Positions 10,655 to 20,073 are shown, counted from the stretch's first letter. The stretch: DNA of 64,000 nt from Leptothoe kymatousa TAU-MAC 1615 (GCF_018739865.1 NZ_JADOER010000009.1:62001-126000), one strand, 5' to 3'. Notes: generated by a model not told the origin, from the letters alone. Numbers and translations: made by a program.

Positions 10655-10667
10655 CTCACATTGTGAG
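10655..10667. promoter_or_regulatory. Perfect 13-bp palindrome, possible operator
   Basis: CTCACA-T-TGTGAG, two perfect 6-bp arms around one base, 110 bases after the ABC ATPase gene. It may be a protein-binding site or a small hairpin; no regulator can be assigned. Confidence 0.3.
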
Positions 10668-10772
10668 CGGTAGGGTGGACTAGTTCGACAGAACTTATAT
10701 ACCCGCTGCAATAGCAGCATTAACTTTCTATCTGACTGACTTTTTAGCAGTTCCCCCTATACAGAACTATCT

Positions 10773-10890
10773 ATTTTACAAAGGGCTTTTGCTTACGGGC
10801 AAAGGTCCTTTGTGCAAAGGGCCCTTTTCACCAAGGGCCTTTTCACCAAGGACCTGTTTACAAAGAGCCTTTTGTGCAAAGGGTCTTTGT
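10773..10890. repeat. Degenerate 15-16 bp tandem repeat
   Basis: About seven imperfect copies of a unit like TTTTCACCAAGGGCC. The two central copies (about 10824-10853) differ at one base, and the outer ones are more diverged (TTTGTGCAAAGGGCCC, TGTTTACAAAGAGCC). A palindrome AAAGGGCCCTTT occurs within it. Non-coding. It looks like slippage-driven expansion. Confidence 0.7.
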
Positions 10891-11063
10891 TTTGGTGGGA
10901 TGCCGCCCATCGGCCTACCAAAGCTATAAATGTGAGCGACAACACATCCCTTTAAAGGTTCTTTAAATACACTTATCTAGGCTTTACAGACATTACTAAA
11001 GATCACAGGTTAAGTTAGTTGTAGTGATACGAACTACGTATACAGAAACCTAACTATTGGTTG

Positions 11064-11085
11064 AAACTTCCTGACAGAAGTTTTT
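11064..11085 (+). terminator. Weak terminator-like hairpin
   Basis: A perfect 7-bp stem AAACTTC/GAAGTTT with a 6-nt loop, running into five T. Small stem, so only tentative. Confidence 0.35.
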
Positions 11086-11124
11086 GACCGTTATCCTAAA
11101 CGGATCCTTATATACTGAAAACCT

Positions 11125-11167
11125 AAAACGCTGAAGCCTCTACCAATGGTGGGGGCTTCAGTGTTTT
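11125..11167. terminator. Strong bidirectional intrinsic terminator
   Basis: A 14-bp stem (11125-11138 with 11154-11167, one G-T pair), a 15-nt loop, with AAAA at the 5' foot and TTTT at the 3' foot. It would stop plus-strand transcripts coming from the gene-free stretch, and minus-strand read-through from recG. Confidence 0.75.
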
Positions 11168-11294
11168 AAAGGACACACGGCGGCTACGATGGAATCTTAA
11201 ACCTGACCATCAGCAACGATAAGATGGCATCACCACAACACTGCCAACGCTTGGCCCCAGGTGGAGACACCATAAGATGAATGGACCTAGAGCT

Positions 11295-11504
11295 ATGAAT
11301 AAATTTTTGCTAGTACTGCTGCCTGCATGTTTAGTCACTGCGATCGCAATCCTATCAGTGCAAAATGCAGACCCCGTCTCGCTCAACTTTCTAATGTTCC
11401 GCTCAGTTGCCCTACCCTTTGGCCTATGGCTGGGCTTTGGATTAGCCATAGGCATGGTAGGCATGGCAAGCTTATTGAGCCTGTCGGGCATCAAGTCGCG
11501 TTAA
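11295..11504 (+). CDS. LapA-domain (DUF1049) small membrane protein
   Basis: 69 residues from the ATG at 11295; an ATG at 11277 would add MNGPRA. Two hydrophobic segments (about 2-20 and 33-60) flank a short loop with the family motif SVQNADPVSLNF. LapA/DUF1049 proteins sit in the inner membrane and in some bacteria help lipopolysaccharide assembly; the role in cyanobacteria is not established. Convergent with recG, 21 bases apart. Confidence 0.8.
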   Translation: MNKFLLVLLPACLVTAIAILSVQNADPVSLNFLMFRSVALPFGLWLGFGLAIGMVGMASLLSLSGIKSR

Positions 11505-11525
11505 TGGCCCATATCTAAACAACCA

Positions 11526-14000
11526 TCAGGTAAAAATAGCGCCCCCCATCAGTTTTTCGTAACGGCGGTTCAGTTCCTGTTTGATCAAGGGCCACAGCTC
11601 TAACGTAGAATCTTGCAAAATCAGTTCCTCTGCCGCACCACGGGCTAGCTCCAGCACATCTTGATCATTCACCAGACTGGCCAACGCAAAATCCGGTAAT
11701 CCCGATTGACGAGTCCCCAGCACCTGGCCCGGTCCTCGAAACCGCAGGTCCATTTCAGCAATAAAAAAGCCATCTTGAGACTGTTCCAATACCCGCAGAC
11801 GCTGCAACGCAGTGTCACTCTTACTGCTACTCATCAATAAACAATAGGACTGGTCGGCCCCTCGCCCCACTCGACCACGCAACTGATGGAGCTGAGATAG
11901 GCCAAATCGTTCAGCATGTTCAATGAGCATGACACTGGCATTGGGCACGTCTACCCCCACTTCCACCACAGTCGTAGAAACTAAAATTTGCGTATGACGA
12001 TCGCGGAATGCTGTGATGGCCGCATCCTTGTCGGCAGAACTCAAACGACCATGGAGTAGTCCCACCTTAAACTCAGGAAAAACCACCTCACTCAGGCGCT
12101 GATGTTCCTCAATGGCAGACCGCAGATCTAGCTTTTCCGATTCATCCACCAGGGGCAACACAATATATATCTGGCGACCCTGGGCAATTTCGCGACGGAT
12201 CAAATCGTAGGCATGGTTGCGATCGCGACCACTCAATAACGTCGTCTGAATCGGTTTTCGCCCCGGCGGCAACTCATCGATCTGACTCACATCCAAATCA
12301 CCATGGAGGGTGAGGGCCAGTGTCCGGGGTATGGGGGTAGCCGTTAGGGTCAGCACATGGGGATTGTCGCCTTTGCGCTGGAGTTTGGCACGCTGCGCCA
12401 CCCCAAACCGATGTTGCTCGTCAATGGTGACCAACCCTAACCGATTAAATTGGACCGGGTCTTCAATTAAAGCGTGGGTGCCCACCAAAACTGGTAATTC
12501 TCCCGTCTCTAACTGGGAATGAATTTCCCGCCGTTTGGCCGTCTTAGTAGATCCCGTTAGCAGTTCTACTGGCAAATGCAAAAGATTAAACCAACCCACC
12601 AATTTTCGATAGTGTTGCTCCGCTAGCACTTCAGTGGGGGCCATCAAAGCAGCCTGATACCCAGCCTGAATAGCCGCCAAAATTGCCACCACAGCCACCA
12701 CCGTTTTTCCAGACCCCACATCCCCCTGCACCAACCGATTCATAGGGATGGTTTCCTGCAGATCAACCAAAATCTCCTGCACCACTCGCCCTTGAGCTCC
12801 AGTCAGCTGAAACGGCAACACCTCATAAAACTGATCAATCAGCTCCCCGGTGGGCGCCATGCGAATTTGAGTTTGAGCCTGCTGCTGTTTGCGCCTAGAC
12901 AACAGCCCCAATTGCAAATAGAAAAACTCATCAAACACCAAACGCCGACGGGCTAAGGAGAGGGCGTCATTGTCTGGGGGAAAGTGAATGTGGGCAATGG
13001 CCACCGGCAACTGTACCAACCCATGGTGCTCCCGTAGTGCAGTGGGGAACGGATCGCGAATTTCCACCGCAGCAGGTAAAGCCGCCACCACGGCTTTGCG
13101 CACAAGGGACGCTGGCACACCATCAGTCAGCGGGTAAACCGGCACCACACGCCCCACGGTGTCAGAATCGATTTCCTCTTGAGCATCCCCCAAAACTTCT
13201 AAGTCTGGGTCATCTAAGGTAATGCCATATTTTCCTTTTTTGACCAGGCCGGAGGCCGCGACCGTAGACCCCATGGGGTACATACGCTTTTGCCGCTCTT
13301 GCCAACCACGGTTGCGAAACCTAGCGCCTGCAAAAAAACGCCCAATTTTTAAGGTGCCGGTACCGTCATAGAGGCTGAGCTCAAAGATACTCAGCTTGGC
13401 ATTACGCGGACTATTGAAACAATTGCAACGCCGTACCGTTCCCACAATGGTGACGGTTTCACCGGGTTTAAGATCGCGAATTTTAACCTGGCGAGCATAG
13501 TCTAGATAATCGCGCGGGTAGTAGAAGAGCACATCCCGCACCGTCAATAAACCTAGTTTGGCAAGGCGTTCACCATTTTTAGGCCCAATGCCCTTGAGGT
13601 AGGTGATGGATTGCTCCAAAGGATGCTTTGAGCGTAGCCCCCCGGTAGCCTGCAAAGACTTGGTTTTAGGCCGTTTCGATTTGGCAACGACAGGCGATTT
13701 GGTGGCCTCCGCCACCTGAGGCCGCTCACTAATTTGACGACTCTCTTGCAAGAATCGACGGGTATTGGCCACCAGGTGCTGTCGCTGGGCAAAGGTCAGC
13801 GCACTATATTTATCAAAATCTTCCGACAATGTACGCCATCGATCTTGCTCCATGGGCGTGGAGTAGGGCGGCGCGTGACGCAAACTATCACGGAGAAATT
13901 CACTAAACCGCTTGTGGTGTCCCTGCAGGTCATTAAATCCGGTTTCCGCCTCAACACTCAGGGCCTTTTGTAGGCGAATCCAGTCGGGCAGTTCGGCCAT
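11526..14000 (-). CDS. recG: ATP-dependent DNA helicase RecG
   Basis: 824-residue superfamily 2 helicase that remodels stalled forks and branched DNA. An N-terminal extension of ~110 residues, usual in cyanobacteria, precedes a helix-hairpin-type segment (YLKGIGPKNGERLAKLGL), the OB-fold wedge domain and the two motor domains. Motif I is GDVGSGKT, motif II DEQH, motif III TATPIPRTL, then VVEVGVDVPNA and QLRGRVGRG. The ATG overlaps the stop of the upstream gene (TAATG), indicating translational coupling. Confidence 0.98.
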   Translation of the reverse strand: MAELPDWIRLQKALSVEAETGFNDLQGHHKRFSEFLRDSLRHAPPYSTPMEQDRWRTLSEDFDKYSALTFAQRQHLVANTRRFLQESRQISERPQVAEATKSPVVAKSKRPKTKSLQATGGLRSKHPLEQSITYLKGIGPKNGERLAKLGLLTVRDVLFYYPRDYLDYARQVKIRDLKPGETVTIVGTVRRCNCFNSPRNAKLSIFELSLYDGTGTLKIGRFFAGARFRNRGWQERQKRMYPMGSTVAASGLVKKGKYGITLDDPDLEVLGDAQEEIDSDTVGRVVPVYPLTDGVPASLVRKAVVAALPAAVEIRDPFPTALREHHGLVQLPVAIAHIHFPPDNDALSLARRRLVFDEFFYLQLGLLSRRKQQQAQTQIRMAPTGELIDQFYEVLPFQLTGAQGRVVQEILVDLQETIPMNRLVQGDVGSGKTVVAVVAILAAIQAGYQAALMAPTEVLAEQHYRKLVGWFNLLHLPVELLTGSTKTAKRREIHSQLETGELPVLVGTHALIEDPVQFNRLGLVTIDEQHRFGVAQRAKLQRKGDNPHVLTLTATPIPRTLALTLHGDLDVSQIDELPPGRKPIQTTLLSGRDRNHAYDLIRREIAQGRQIYIVLPLVDESEKLDLRSAIEEHQRLSEVVFPEFKVGLLHGRLSSADKDAAITAFRDRHTQILVSTTVVEVGVDVPNASVMLIEHAERFGLSQLHQLRGRVGRGADQSYCLLMSSSKSDTALQRLRVLEQSQDGFFIAEMDLRFRGPGQVLGTRQSGLPDFALASLVNDQDVLELARGAAEELILQDSTLELWPLIKQELNRRYEKLMGGAIFT

Positions 14001-15220
14001 TAGTCGTTGGTCCAGCTCGATCTCCAGGCATCTTCAGCTTGAGCGATCGCAAGCTGTTTTTCCGCCGATTTATACGCGTGGCCCACACGCTTCAAATGGG
14101 CCATTTTTTTACGAATACGATTTCGCCAAACCGCCACATTGGCCTCAGCAAACTCAATTTCCGAGAGTCGCAAATGAATCATGACAAAATTAGGCAACGA
14201 CTCCAACTGCAAAAGACGCGGCATCGGTCCTGCCCCGTCATCGCTAACCCTGTCCGCCTCGTCATCCCCCGCACTATCATCCCCCGTAATAATCGCAGCT
14301 GTAATCTCAGCCTCCTCCGACCACTGTTCAGATTCCTCACCATTCTCTTCGTCATCGGTCATCTGCTCGTCATCATCGTCCAACCGCCCCTTGCCAGGCT
14401 CATGCACAATTTTGATGGCCAACTTGACTAAATTAGGAGTCTTCATCGGAATATGGCCTAGCCGCTCCGATTCTGACGCAGCATTCAAAAGAGCCTGCGG
14501 CATTTCTGGCATCACATGGGCAGCCTGCAAAACCTCATTAGCCTGTTCCGATATCGCTTTTAGAACATCACGAATAGCCTTTTCAATTAAAATTTGCCGC
14601 CGCATTAACTGAGCAGGTTGCATCGATCCACTATCCAGGGGCTCCTCTTCAGCATCTTCAGCCATGGATACCGCATCCAACTCCTCGCCACCAATCACCA
14701 AGGTGCGAATTTCAGCCAGCAGTTGTTCCTCTTGGGATGTATCCGCAGCAGCCCCCTCATCCGCTGAGGTCTGCTCCTCCAATGGAGCCTCATCCGATAA
14801 TTCATCGCTGCTATTATCCGACTTACGCTCAGCATCATCAGCCCCCCCTGAGCGATCCCGCAGGGATGCAGCCTCTAAAAACAACTGTCGAATAACGGCC
14901 AAACCATCCTCTTCCGCCGGACGCAAACTTAATTTCTTAGCCGTTTGCCATTTTTCCTCAAACTGAGACTGAATACTATTACCCAATTCACGTAAGCGCT
15001 GCTGCAATCGGTCCCGCTGCGACAAACTCAAATCCAAAAAACGCTCTGGATAAATTTGGGTACACACATGATAGGCCGCCAAAACCAGCTGTCGTTTACT
15101 AGCTTGACTCAGAATCTGTAAATAGCTATCCACCAAGGATTCCAATTCAGTGGCAATATCAGCAGTTTGCGTTTGAAGTTTAGAAAGCTGCTGTTCAATA
15201 TGACCACTTGCATTACCCAT
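14000..15220 (-). CDS. Conserved protein coupled to recG, unknown function
   Basis: 406 residues, not recognised as a known family. The N-terminal third is helical and polar (HIEQQLSKL, LVLAAYHVCTQIYPERFLDLSL). The middle is highly acidic and low-complexity (many Asp/Glu/Ser, about 125-330). The C-terminal ~70 residues are basic and probably helical (MIHLRLSEIEFAEANVAVWR, KKMAHLKRVGHAYKSAEKQL). Cytosolic; no membrane segment. The stop codon overlaps the recG start by one base, so the two are probably made together and may act together in DNA repair; that is inference from position only. Confidence 0.8.
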   Translation of the reverse strand: MGNASGHIEQQLSKLQTQTADIATELESLVDSYLQILSQASKRQLVLAAYHVCTQIYPERFLDLSLSQRDRLQQRLRELGNSIQSQFEEKWQTAKKLSLRPAEEDGLAVIRQLFLEAASLRDRSGGADDAERKSDNSSDELSDEAPLEEQTSADEGAAADTSQEEQLLAEIRTLVIGGEELDAVSMAEDAEEEPLDSGSMQPAQLMRRQILIEKAIRDVLKAISEQANEVLQAAHVMPEMPQALLNAASESERLGHIPMKTPNLVKLAIKIVHEPGKGRLDDDDEQMTDDEENGEESEQWSEEAEITAAIITGDDSAGDDEADRVSDDGAGPMPRLLQLESLPNFVMIHLRLSEIEFAEANVAVWRNRIRKKMAHLKRVGHAYKSAEKQLAIAQAEDAWRSSWTND

Positions 15221-15395
15221 GGGCAGAGATGTTTAACAAAGCAATAATGTAACAACAGAACCAGAATACGGCACCGTAAATCCCAGTATAAAAACTATAG
15301 CGAAAGTCTAGACTCCAGAGGACAGGGTACAACCAATTAACAAAAACTCTTAAGGCAAACTGAACCCACGTGAACGCTCGGCAAAATCAGCCCAT

Positions 15396-15428
15396 AAAAA
15401 TAGGGCAGGAACTATAGCAGGCCTGCCC
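15396..15428 (-). terminator. Terminator of the rpsB-tsf operon
   Basis: On the minus strand a GGGCAGG/CCTGCCC stem (15422-15428 with 15403-15409) with a 12-nt loop is followed by TATTTTT. It lies 45 bases after the tsf stop. Confidence 0.75.
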
Positions 15429-15472
15429 CATGGAAATTAAAGACGTCAAATGCGATCAAAGACGAAGAAAAT

Positions 15473-16207
15473 CTACTTCTTTTTCTTTTTGCCTTTTTTC
15501 TTATCAGACGCAGGAGCGGACTTTTTCTCTTCAGCAGGCGCTTCTGCTTTCTTTTTACCAGTTTGAGCAGCTACCTCTTCTGCAAAGTTTTCCTCTTTCT
15601 TTTCAATGCCTTCACCCAAAGTAAAGCGAGAAAAACGGCGAACTTGAATATTTTCACCCAAAGTTGCAACAGTCTGCTTGATCAGCTCTTCAATGGTCAC
15701 ATTCTGATCTTTGATGAAGGGCTGATCCATCAAAGACTTTTCTTTGAGGCCCTTCTCAATGCGGCCATCAACAATCTTGGCGCGAATATTCTCAGGCTTT
15801 TTAGCCAAATCTTCACGCCCCATCTCAATTTCTCGCTCGCGGGCAATGTCTGCTTCCGGAATGTCGCTAGTTTTAACCACCGTCACATTAGGACAAGCGG
15901 CAATCTGCATGGCAATATCACGGGCCAACGTTTGAAACTCGTCGCGACGCGCTACAAAGTCAGTCTCGCAGTTAACTTCAACCAGCACACCCACACGACC
16001 ACCGGTGTGGATATAGCTGGCGACTAGACCCTCTGCAGCAACCCGACCTTCTTTCTTGGCAGCTGAGGTAATCCCTTTTTGCCGCAACCATTCAACAGCC
16101 TTTTGCAGATCGCCATCAGACTCCTGCAGGGCTTTCTTACAATCCATCATGCCTGCGCCAGTAGTATCACGCAGCTCTTTTACTTGCTTTGCAGAAATAC
16201 CTGCCAT
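15473..16207 (-). CDS. tsf: Elongation factor Ts
   Basis: 244-residue nucleotide exchange factor that recycles EF-Tu-GDP. The N-terminal UBA-like domain ([22 protein letters not shown]) and the core [10 protein letters not shown] motif are complete, as is the single core subdomain typical of cyanobacteria (IGENIQ-like [13 protein letters not shown]). The C-terminal ~45 residues are Lys/Glu/Ala-rich low complexity ending in KKKGKKKKK, longer than in most relatives. A strong Shine-Dalgarno (GGAGG) precedes the ATG. 152 bases downstream of rpsB. Confidence 0.98.
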   Translation of the reverse strand: MAGISAKQVKELRDTTGAGMMDCKKALQESDGDLQKAVEWLRQKGITSAAKKEGRVAAEGLVASYIHTGGRVGVLVEVNCETDFVARRDEFQTLARDIAMQIAACPNVTVVKTSDIPEADIAREREIEMGREDLAKKPENIRAKIVDGRIEKGLKEKSLMDQPFIKDQNVTIEELIKQTVATLGENIQVRRFSRFTLGEGIEKKEENFAEEVAAQTGKKKAEAPAEEKKSAPASDKKKGKKKKK

Positions 16208-16359
16208 TATTTCCTCCTACACTAACGTTATAAATTGCGTCAACAGACCTTACATAACTGGCTTCATCAGAAACTAGCTACGACTTAACACATCAGCAGC
16301 TGAGCCCGGTTGGACATCAGCTGCAAGGGTGCGAGAATCGAGGTTAACGTTGGACCTAA

Positions 16360-17268
16360 TTAACCTTCTGCCACAGAATCGGCACTTGCCACAGGTGTTT
16401 CATCCGCTGCAGGCACTGCATCCGCTGCAGGTGCTTCATCCGCTGCAGGTGCTTCATCCGCCGCAGGTACTTCATCCGCCGCAGGTGCTTCACCAGCAGA
16501 CGGTTGCTCATAATCATAGTCTTCTTCAGCACTTGGATAGTCGGCATAAATATCGCCGCCTTCACCACTTTCATCTTGGCGAGGCTGGCCGTGGGCTCCC
16601 TCGTAGATGGCGTTCGCAAGACTACCTAAAATCAGCTTGATTGAACGAATAGCATCGTCATTACCAGGAATAGGAATATCGACGACGTCAGGATCACAGT
16701 TAGTATCCAAGAGTGAAACGATGGGAATGCCAAGCTTTTGACATTCTTGAACAGCGTTATACTCACGCTTGATGTCAACCATGATGACCACATCTGGCAA
16801 TCGACGCATCAACTTGATGCCGCCCAAATACTTCTGCAGTTTCTCTAACTCACGACGTAGAACCGCAGCCTCTTTCTTAGGCCGCAAGGCTAGCGCACCA
16901 GTTTCCTGCATACGTTCTAGCTCTTTCAAGCGCTCAACTCGAGTCTTAATGGTCGACCAGTTGGTGAGCATACCACCCAACCATCGCTGGTTAATGTAGT
17001 AAGAACCACAACGCTGAGCTTCTTCAGCCACAATGCCAGCGGCCTGACGCTTGGTGCCAACAAACAGAAACTTTTGACCCCTTTCCGCTGAGCTCCGCAC
17101 AAATGAGTAGGCGTTATCGAGCAGCTGAGCGGTCTGAACTAAGTCAATAATATGAACACCGTTACGCGCGGTGAAAATATATTGATCCATTTTGGGGTTC
17201 CAACGGCGGGTCTGGTGACCAAAGTGAACCCCGGACTCAAGCAATTGAGCCAACGTTACAACAGGCAT
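16360..17268 (-). CDS. rpsB: 30S ribosomal protein S2
   Basis: 302 residues. The first ~230 are a normal S2 ([19 protein letters not shown] at the start, [37 protein letters not shown]). An acidic C-terminal extension of ~70 residues follows, ending in six hexapeptide repeats of the type EAPAAD, encoded by an 18-bp tandem repeat. Shine-Dalgarno AAAGGAG precedes the ATG. First gene of the rpsB-tsf operon; divergent from pilT. Confidence 0.98.
   Translation of the reverse strand: MPVVTLAQLLESGVHFGHQTRRWNPKMDQYIFTARNGVHIIDLVQTAQLLDNAYSFVRSSAERGQKFLFVGTKRQAAGIVAEEAQRCGSYYINQRWLGGMLTNWSTIKTRVERLKELERMQETGALALRPKKEAAVLRRELEKLQKYLGGIKLMRRLPDVVIMVDIKREYNAVQECQKLGIPIVSLLDTNCDPDVVDIPIPGNDDAIRSIKLILGSLANAIYEGAHGQPRQDESGEGGDIYADYPSAEEDYDYEQPSAGEAPAADEVPAADEAPAADEAPAADAVPAADETPVASADSVAEG
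16392..16499 (-). repeat. 18-bp tandem repeat in the 3' end of rpsB
   Basis: Six copies with an exact 18-bp spacing (CAGG units begin at 16392, 16410, 16428, 16446, 16464 and 16482). They encode EAPAAD-like hexapeptides in the S2 tail. Copies differ at one to three bases, so expansion is fairly recent. Confidence 0.9.
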
Positions 17269-17592
17269 TTTTTTTCTCCTTTCGGGTTAAACCTCCACCT
17301 GGTGTGCATTCCAGCAATTTAACAAAGAACGAAAGCCCCCTTAAATTTGCTGCAACACCCGAAATAACCAAGTGTGTGAATTTTTCAAAGCTAAACTAGG
17401 GTAACACAGGACGTGCCTGAGCTTTTTGAGTAATACCAATGGTTCTGGTCAAGGGTACGAATTTGCTACCTACGGTTGCGATTTTGGGTAGGCTTTGAAT
17501 GACCGATGACGTGTGTTTGATCTTCAATCTTCAAAGGCATAGGCTTGTCTCCTTTGATGCTGTCCGTCGTGAAATGAAGGCTTTTGGTGCTT

Positions 17593-18822
17593 ATGACTGA
17601 TTCACAACGCCCCGCTCCCATGCCATCCGCTCCACCGCCACCCCCCAAGCGTTCAGCACCACCACCGCCACCCCCCGGAATGGCGGCGGCCCGTGCAGGT
17701 GGCTCCCGTGCGGCGGCACCGCCTCCCATGCCAAAGTCTGCAGGCGGTGTTCGCGTTGGTAGTGGCCTGACCCTTGAGCGGCTTGTTCGTGAAGCCTTCG
17801 ATAAAGGATTTTCTGATATTCACTTGGGTGTGGGCGAAGTACCTCGTTTTCGTAACCGTGGTGAAATTGACTCTACGGACTACCCAGAAACAGATGAGGC
17901 TACGTTTTATAGCTGGCTGGCTGAAATCCTAAAGCCGGATCAAATCCAAGACTTTAAACAGACGATGGATTTTGATGGGGCGGCCCATTTTGACTTCACC
18001 CGCGTGCGGATCAATATCTTCAATACTCTGCGCGGCCCTGCAATGGTCATGCGTCTGATTCCAGTCAAGATTTTGACGATTGATCAGTTGAACTTGCCGG
18101 TGGTGCTGAAAGACATTTGTCACTATCACAAAGGTCTGGTGCTGGTAACAGGCCCCACGGGCTCTGGTAAGTCCACATCGCTGGCCGCGATGATTGACTA
18201 CATTAATACCGACATGCCCAAGCACATCATTACCATTGAAGACCCGGTGGAATTTGTGCACACCAGCCGCATGTCTTTGATCAAGCAGCGAGAAGTTGGC
18301 ATTCACACCATGGAGTTTAAGAATGCGCTTAAGGCATCTCTGCGGGAAGATCCTGATGTGATTTTAGTGGGTGAAATTCGCGATCGCGAAACCGTTGACA
18401 TCGCCCTGAAGGCAGCACAAACCGGACACCTCGTCTTTGGCACACTCCATACCAACAGCGCCGTTAAAACAGTGGAACGTGTCCTAGGTATGTATGAACC
18501 CGAGCAGCAAAGTGCCGTTCGAGTGTCCATTGCTGAATCCTTAGTAGCTGTCGTAGCCCAGGGGCTATGCCGCACCACTGATGGAAAACGGGCCGCATTC
18601 CACGAAATCTTGATCAATACCGATGCCATTAAGGACTACATCCAACGGGGTCAACTCGATGAAGTGGAAGCACTGCTGCCAAAATGCGGCTTTGACGGCA
18701 TGTGTAACATGAACCAATCCCTTTACTCACTCTATGAATCCGGTCGGATTACCGAGGAAACAGCCCTAGAGATGTCACCTCGTCAAAATGAAATGGCGCA
18801 AATGCTACGAGGGCGAATTTAA
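17593..18822 (+). CDS. PilT/PilU-type pilus retraction ATPase
   Basis: 409 residues from the ATG at 17593; TTG (17584) and GTG (17587) are just upstream. A Pro-rich N-terminal tail of ~55 residues (runs of P and Pro-Pro-Lys) precedes a complete secretion ATPase: an N-terminal PAS-like domain, Walker A GPTGSGKS, the Asp box ITIEDPVEF, Walker B DPDVILVGEIRDRET, and the His box GHLVFGTLHTNSA. PilT drives type IV pilus retraction, needed for twitching, phototaxis and DNA uptake. The Pro-rich tail suggests a second PilT (PilT2-like) rather than the core PilT; the window gives no pilB or pilC nearby to settle this. Confidence 0.9.
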   Translation: MTDSQRPAPMPSAPPPPPKRSAPPPPPPGMAAARAGGSRAAAPPPMPKSAGGVRVGSGLTLERLVREAFDKGFSDIHLGVGEVPRFRNRGEIDSTDYPETDEATFYSWLAEILKPDQIQDFKQTMDFDGAAHFDFTRVRINIFNTLRGPAMVMRLIPVKILTIDQLNLPVVLKDICHYHKGLVLVTGPTGSGKSTSLAAMIDYINTDMPKHIITIEDPVEFVHTSRMSLIKQREVGIHTMEFKNALKASLREDPDVILVGEIRDRETVDIALKAAQTGHLVFGTLHTNSAVKTVERVLGMYEPEQQSAVRVSIAESLVAVVAQGLCRTTDGKRAAFHEILINTDAIKDYIQRGQLDEVEALLPKCGFDGMCNMNQSLYSLYESGRITEETALEMSPRQNEMAQMLRGRI

Positions 18823-18845
18823 AGCATCGCCCAGTAGTAATTCAG

Positions 18846-19808
18846 CTAAAATTTGCCATCCAGCCTTGCTCGCCAGGGCTGGATTTTATTTTGCAATGCT
18901 AATGGCAGCCAATGATCGTATTGAGGATAAATGGGCAATCTGGGTTTCAAGCTGTAGCCATGGGCCAGCAGCAAATCAGACAATTCCCCCAATCTCTGAT
19001 GGGGATAAGTGGGGTTCACTTCATCTAAAGGACCAATACCCCCTAAATCAGAAACACCAGCCTCGATACAAGCCAAGATCGTGTCCGGAGAGCTGACCAA
19101 ATTGGGAGGAATTTGAATCGCAATATCTTCAGGCAAAAGAGCTCTGGCGCATTTTACTGCGGCAATCAACATAGCATCGTCACAGGGCTGACCGGCCAAC
19201 TGTTGAGACGCCCCAGGTTGATGCGGCTGCAAAATCACCTCTTGAATATGACCATAGCGTCGATGCAACGTTGCGATCGCCCGCAAAGACGCATCCCAGT
19301 CAGCCCTAGTCTCACCTATCCCCAAAAGCAAACCAGTTGTAAAAGGAATTCTGAGCTGACCGGCCCAAGTCAACTGCTGCAATCTCACCGCTGGTAACTT
19401 GCTTGGAGCATGGCGATGCACCGTTTTCAACAAACTTGGAGTTAGCTGCTCCAGCATTAACCCCATCGAAACATTAACCAATTTAAGACTTTGCATTTCC
19501 TGCAAACTTAATGGCCCCACATTAGTGTGGGGCAAAAACCCCGACTCTAAGGCCATCACACACAGCTGCTCAATCCTCTCCAGCCAGCTTGAACGCCTTG
19601 AACTCCGTGGATGCACCTCCCCACTCAGGATCAGAATTTCGATCGCCTCAACTTTATCAAGAATCGCTTTAGCCGACGCCAGACTAAGCCAACTATCCTG
19701 CCCAGGCGACACCCTGAAATTGCAGTAACTACAGTGATTGAAGCACTCGTAAGTAGGCACCAATGTATAGGCGGGACTATACGTTATGCGGGAAACCAAA
19801 TTACCCAA
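18846..19808 (-). CDS. cofG: FO synthase subunit 1 (CofG), radical SAM
   Basis: 320 residues. The radical-SAM cluster motif is CFNHCSYC (CxxxCxxC) in the family context YTLVPTYECFNHCSYCNFR. With CofH it joins a pyrimidine and a tyrosine-derived part to make the deazaflavin FO (8-HDF), which in cyanobacteria is mainly the antenna of DNA photolyase. Other family features are LILSGE, PHTNVGPLS, TTGLLLGIGET and the IPPNLV block. The start is a TTG at 19806-19808. cofH is not in the window. It ends 23 bases from the convergent pilT stop. Confidence 0.93.
   Translation of the reverse strand: MGNLVSRITYSPAYTLVPTYECFNHCSYCNFRVSPGQDSWLSLASAKAILDKVEAIEILILSGEVHPRSSRRSSWLERIEQLCVMALESGFLPHTNVGPLSLQEMQSLKLVNVSMGLMLEQLTPSLLKTVHRHAPSKLPAVRLQQLTWAGQLRIPFTTGLLLGIGETRADWDASLRAIATLHRRYGHIQEVILQPHQPGASQQLAGQPCDDAMLIAAVKCARALLPEDIAIQIPPNLVSSPDTILACIEAGVSDLGGIGPLDEVNPTYPHQRLGELSDLLLAHGYSLKPRLPIYPQYDHWLPLALQNKIQPWRARLDGKF
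18858..18890 (+). terminator. Terminator between pilT and cofG
   Basis: An 8-bp perfect stem ATCCAGCC/GGCTGGAT with an 11-nt loop, followed by TTTATTTT. It ends pilT transcription while lying inside the 3' end of the convergent cofG. Confidence 0.7.
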
Positions 19809-20044
19809 AGCAGCTAATTATTTTTACAAAAAAGTGAGCAACCACTCATACGAAAAATAGGAATTTCAATAGGCCTAAACAGTAATAACACGACAAAAAG
19901 ACAACCAAGACACGCTGACAACCGACACAGCGAAACCAAAAAAAGACTGTAAATAGGTAGTTTCAGCGACACAAGGGTAGCATCACGTACTACTCAAAGA
20001 ACATGGGCAATCATTTGGCCTAAAATTCTACGCGTATTAAAAAG

Positions 20045-20073
20045 TTTACAAAAGTAGTTATTTATTCTAAGAT
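20045..20073 (+). promoter_or_regulatory. psbA promoter
   Basis: -35 box TTTACA at 20045-20050, a 17-base spacer and -10 box TAAGAT at 20068-20073, a near-consensus sigma-70 promoter. It predicts a transcript start near 20080 and a ~55-base leader. AGGA at about 20120 can serve as the ribosome site. Confidence 0.75.

Larger units (their letters stand above)
10546..11276. other. 731-base gene-free stretch with repeats and hairpins
   Basis: No credible protein gene. It contains, in order: a 13-bp palindrome (10655-10667), a degenerate tandem repeat (10773-10890), an inverted repeat GTAGT/ACTAC near 11025-11042, a short hairpin with a T run (11064-11085) and a strong bidirectional terminator-like hairpin (11125-11167). 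Such a run of structures ending in a terminator could be a non-coding RNA gene of roughly 150-300 nt, but I recognise no known RNA family (not 6S, tmRNA, RNase P RNA or Yfr1 as far as I can see). Confidence 0.45.
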
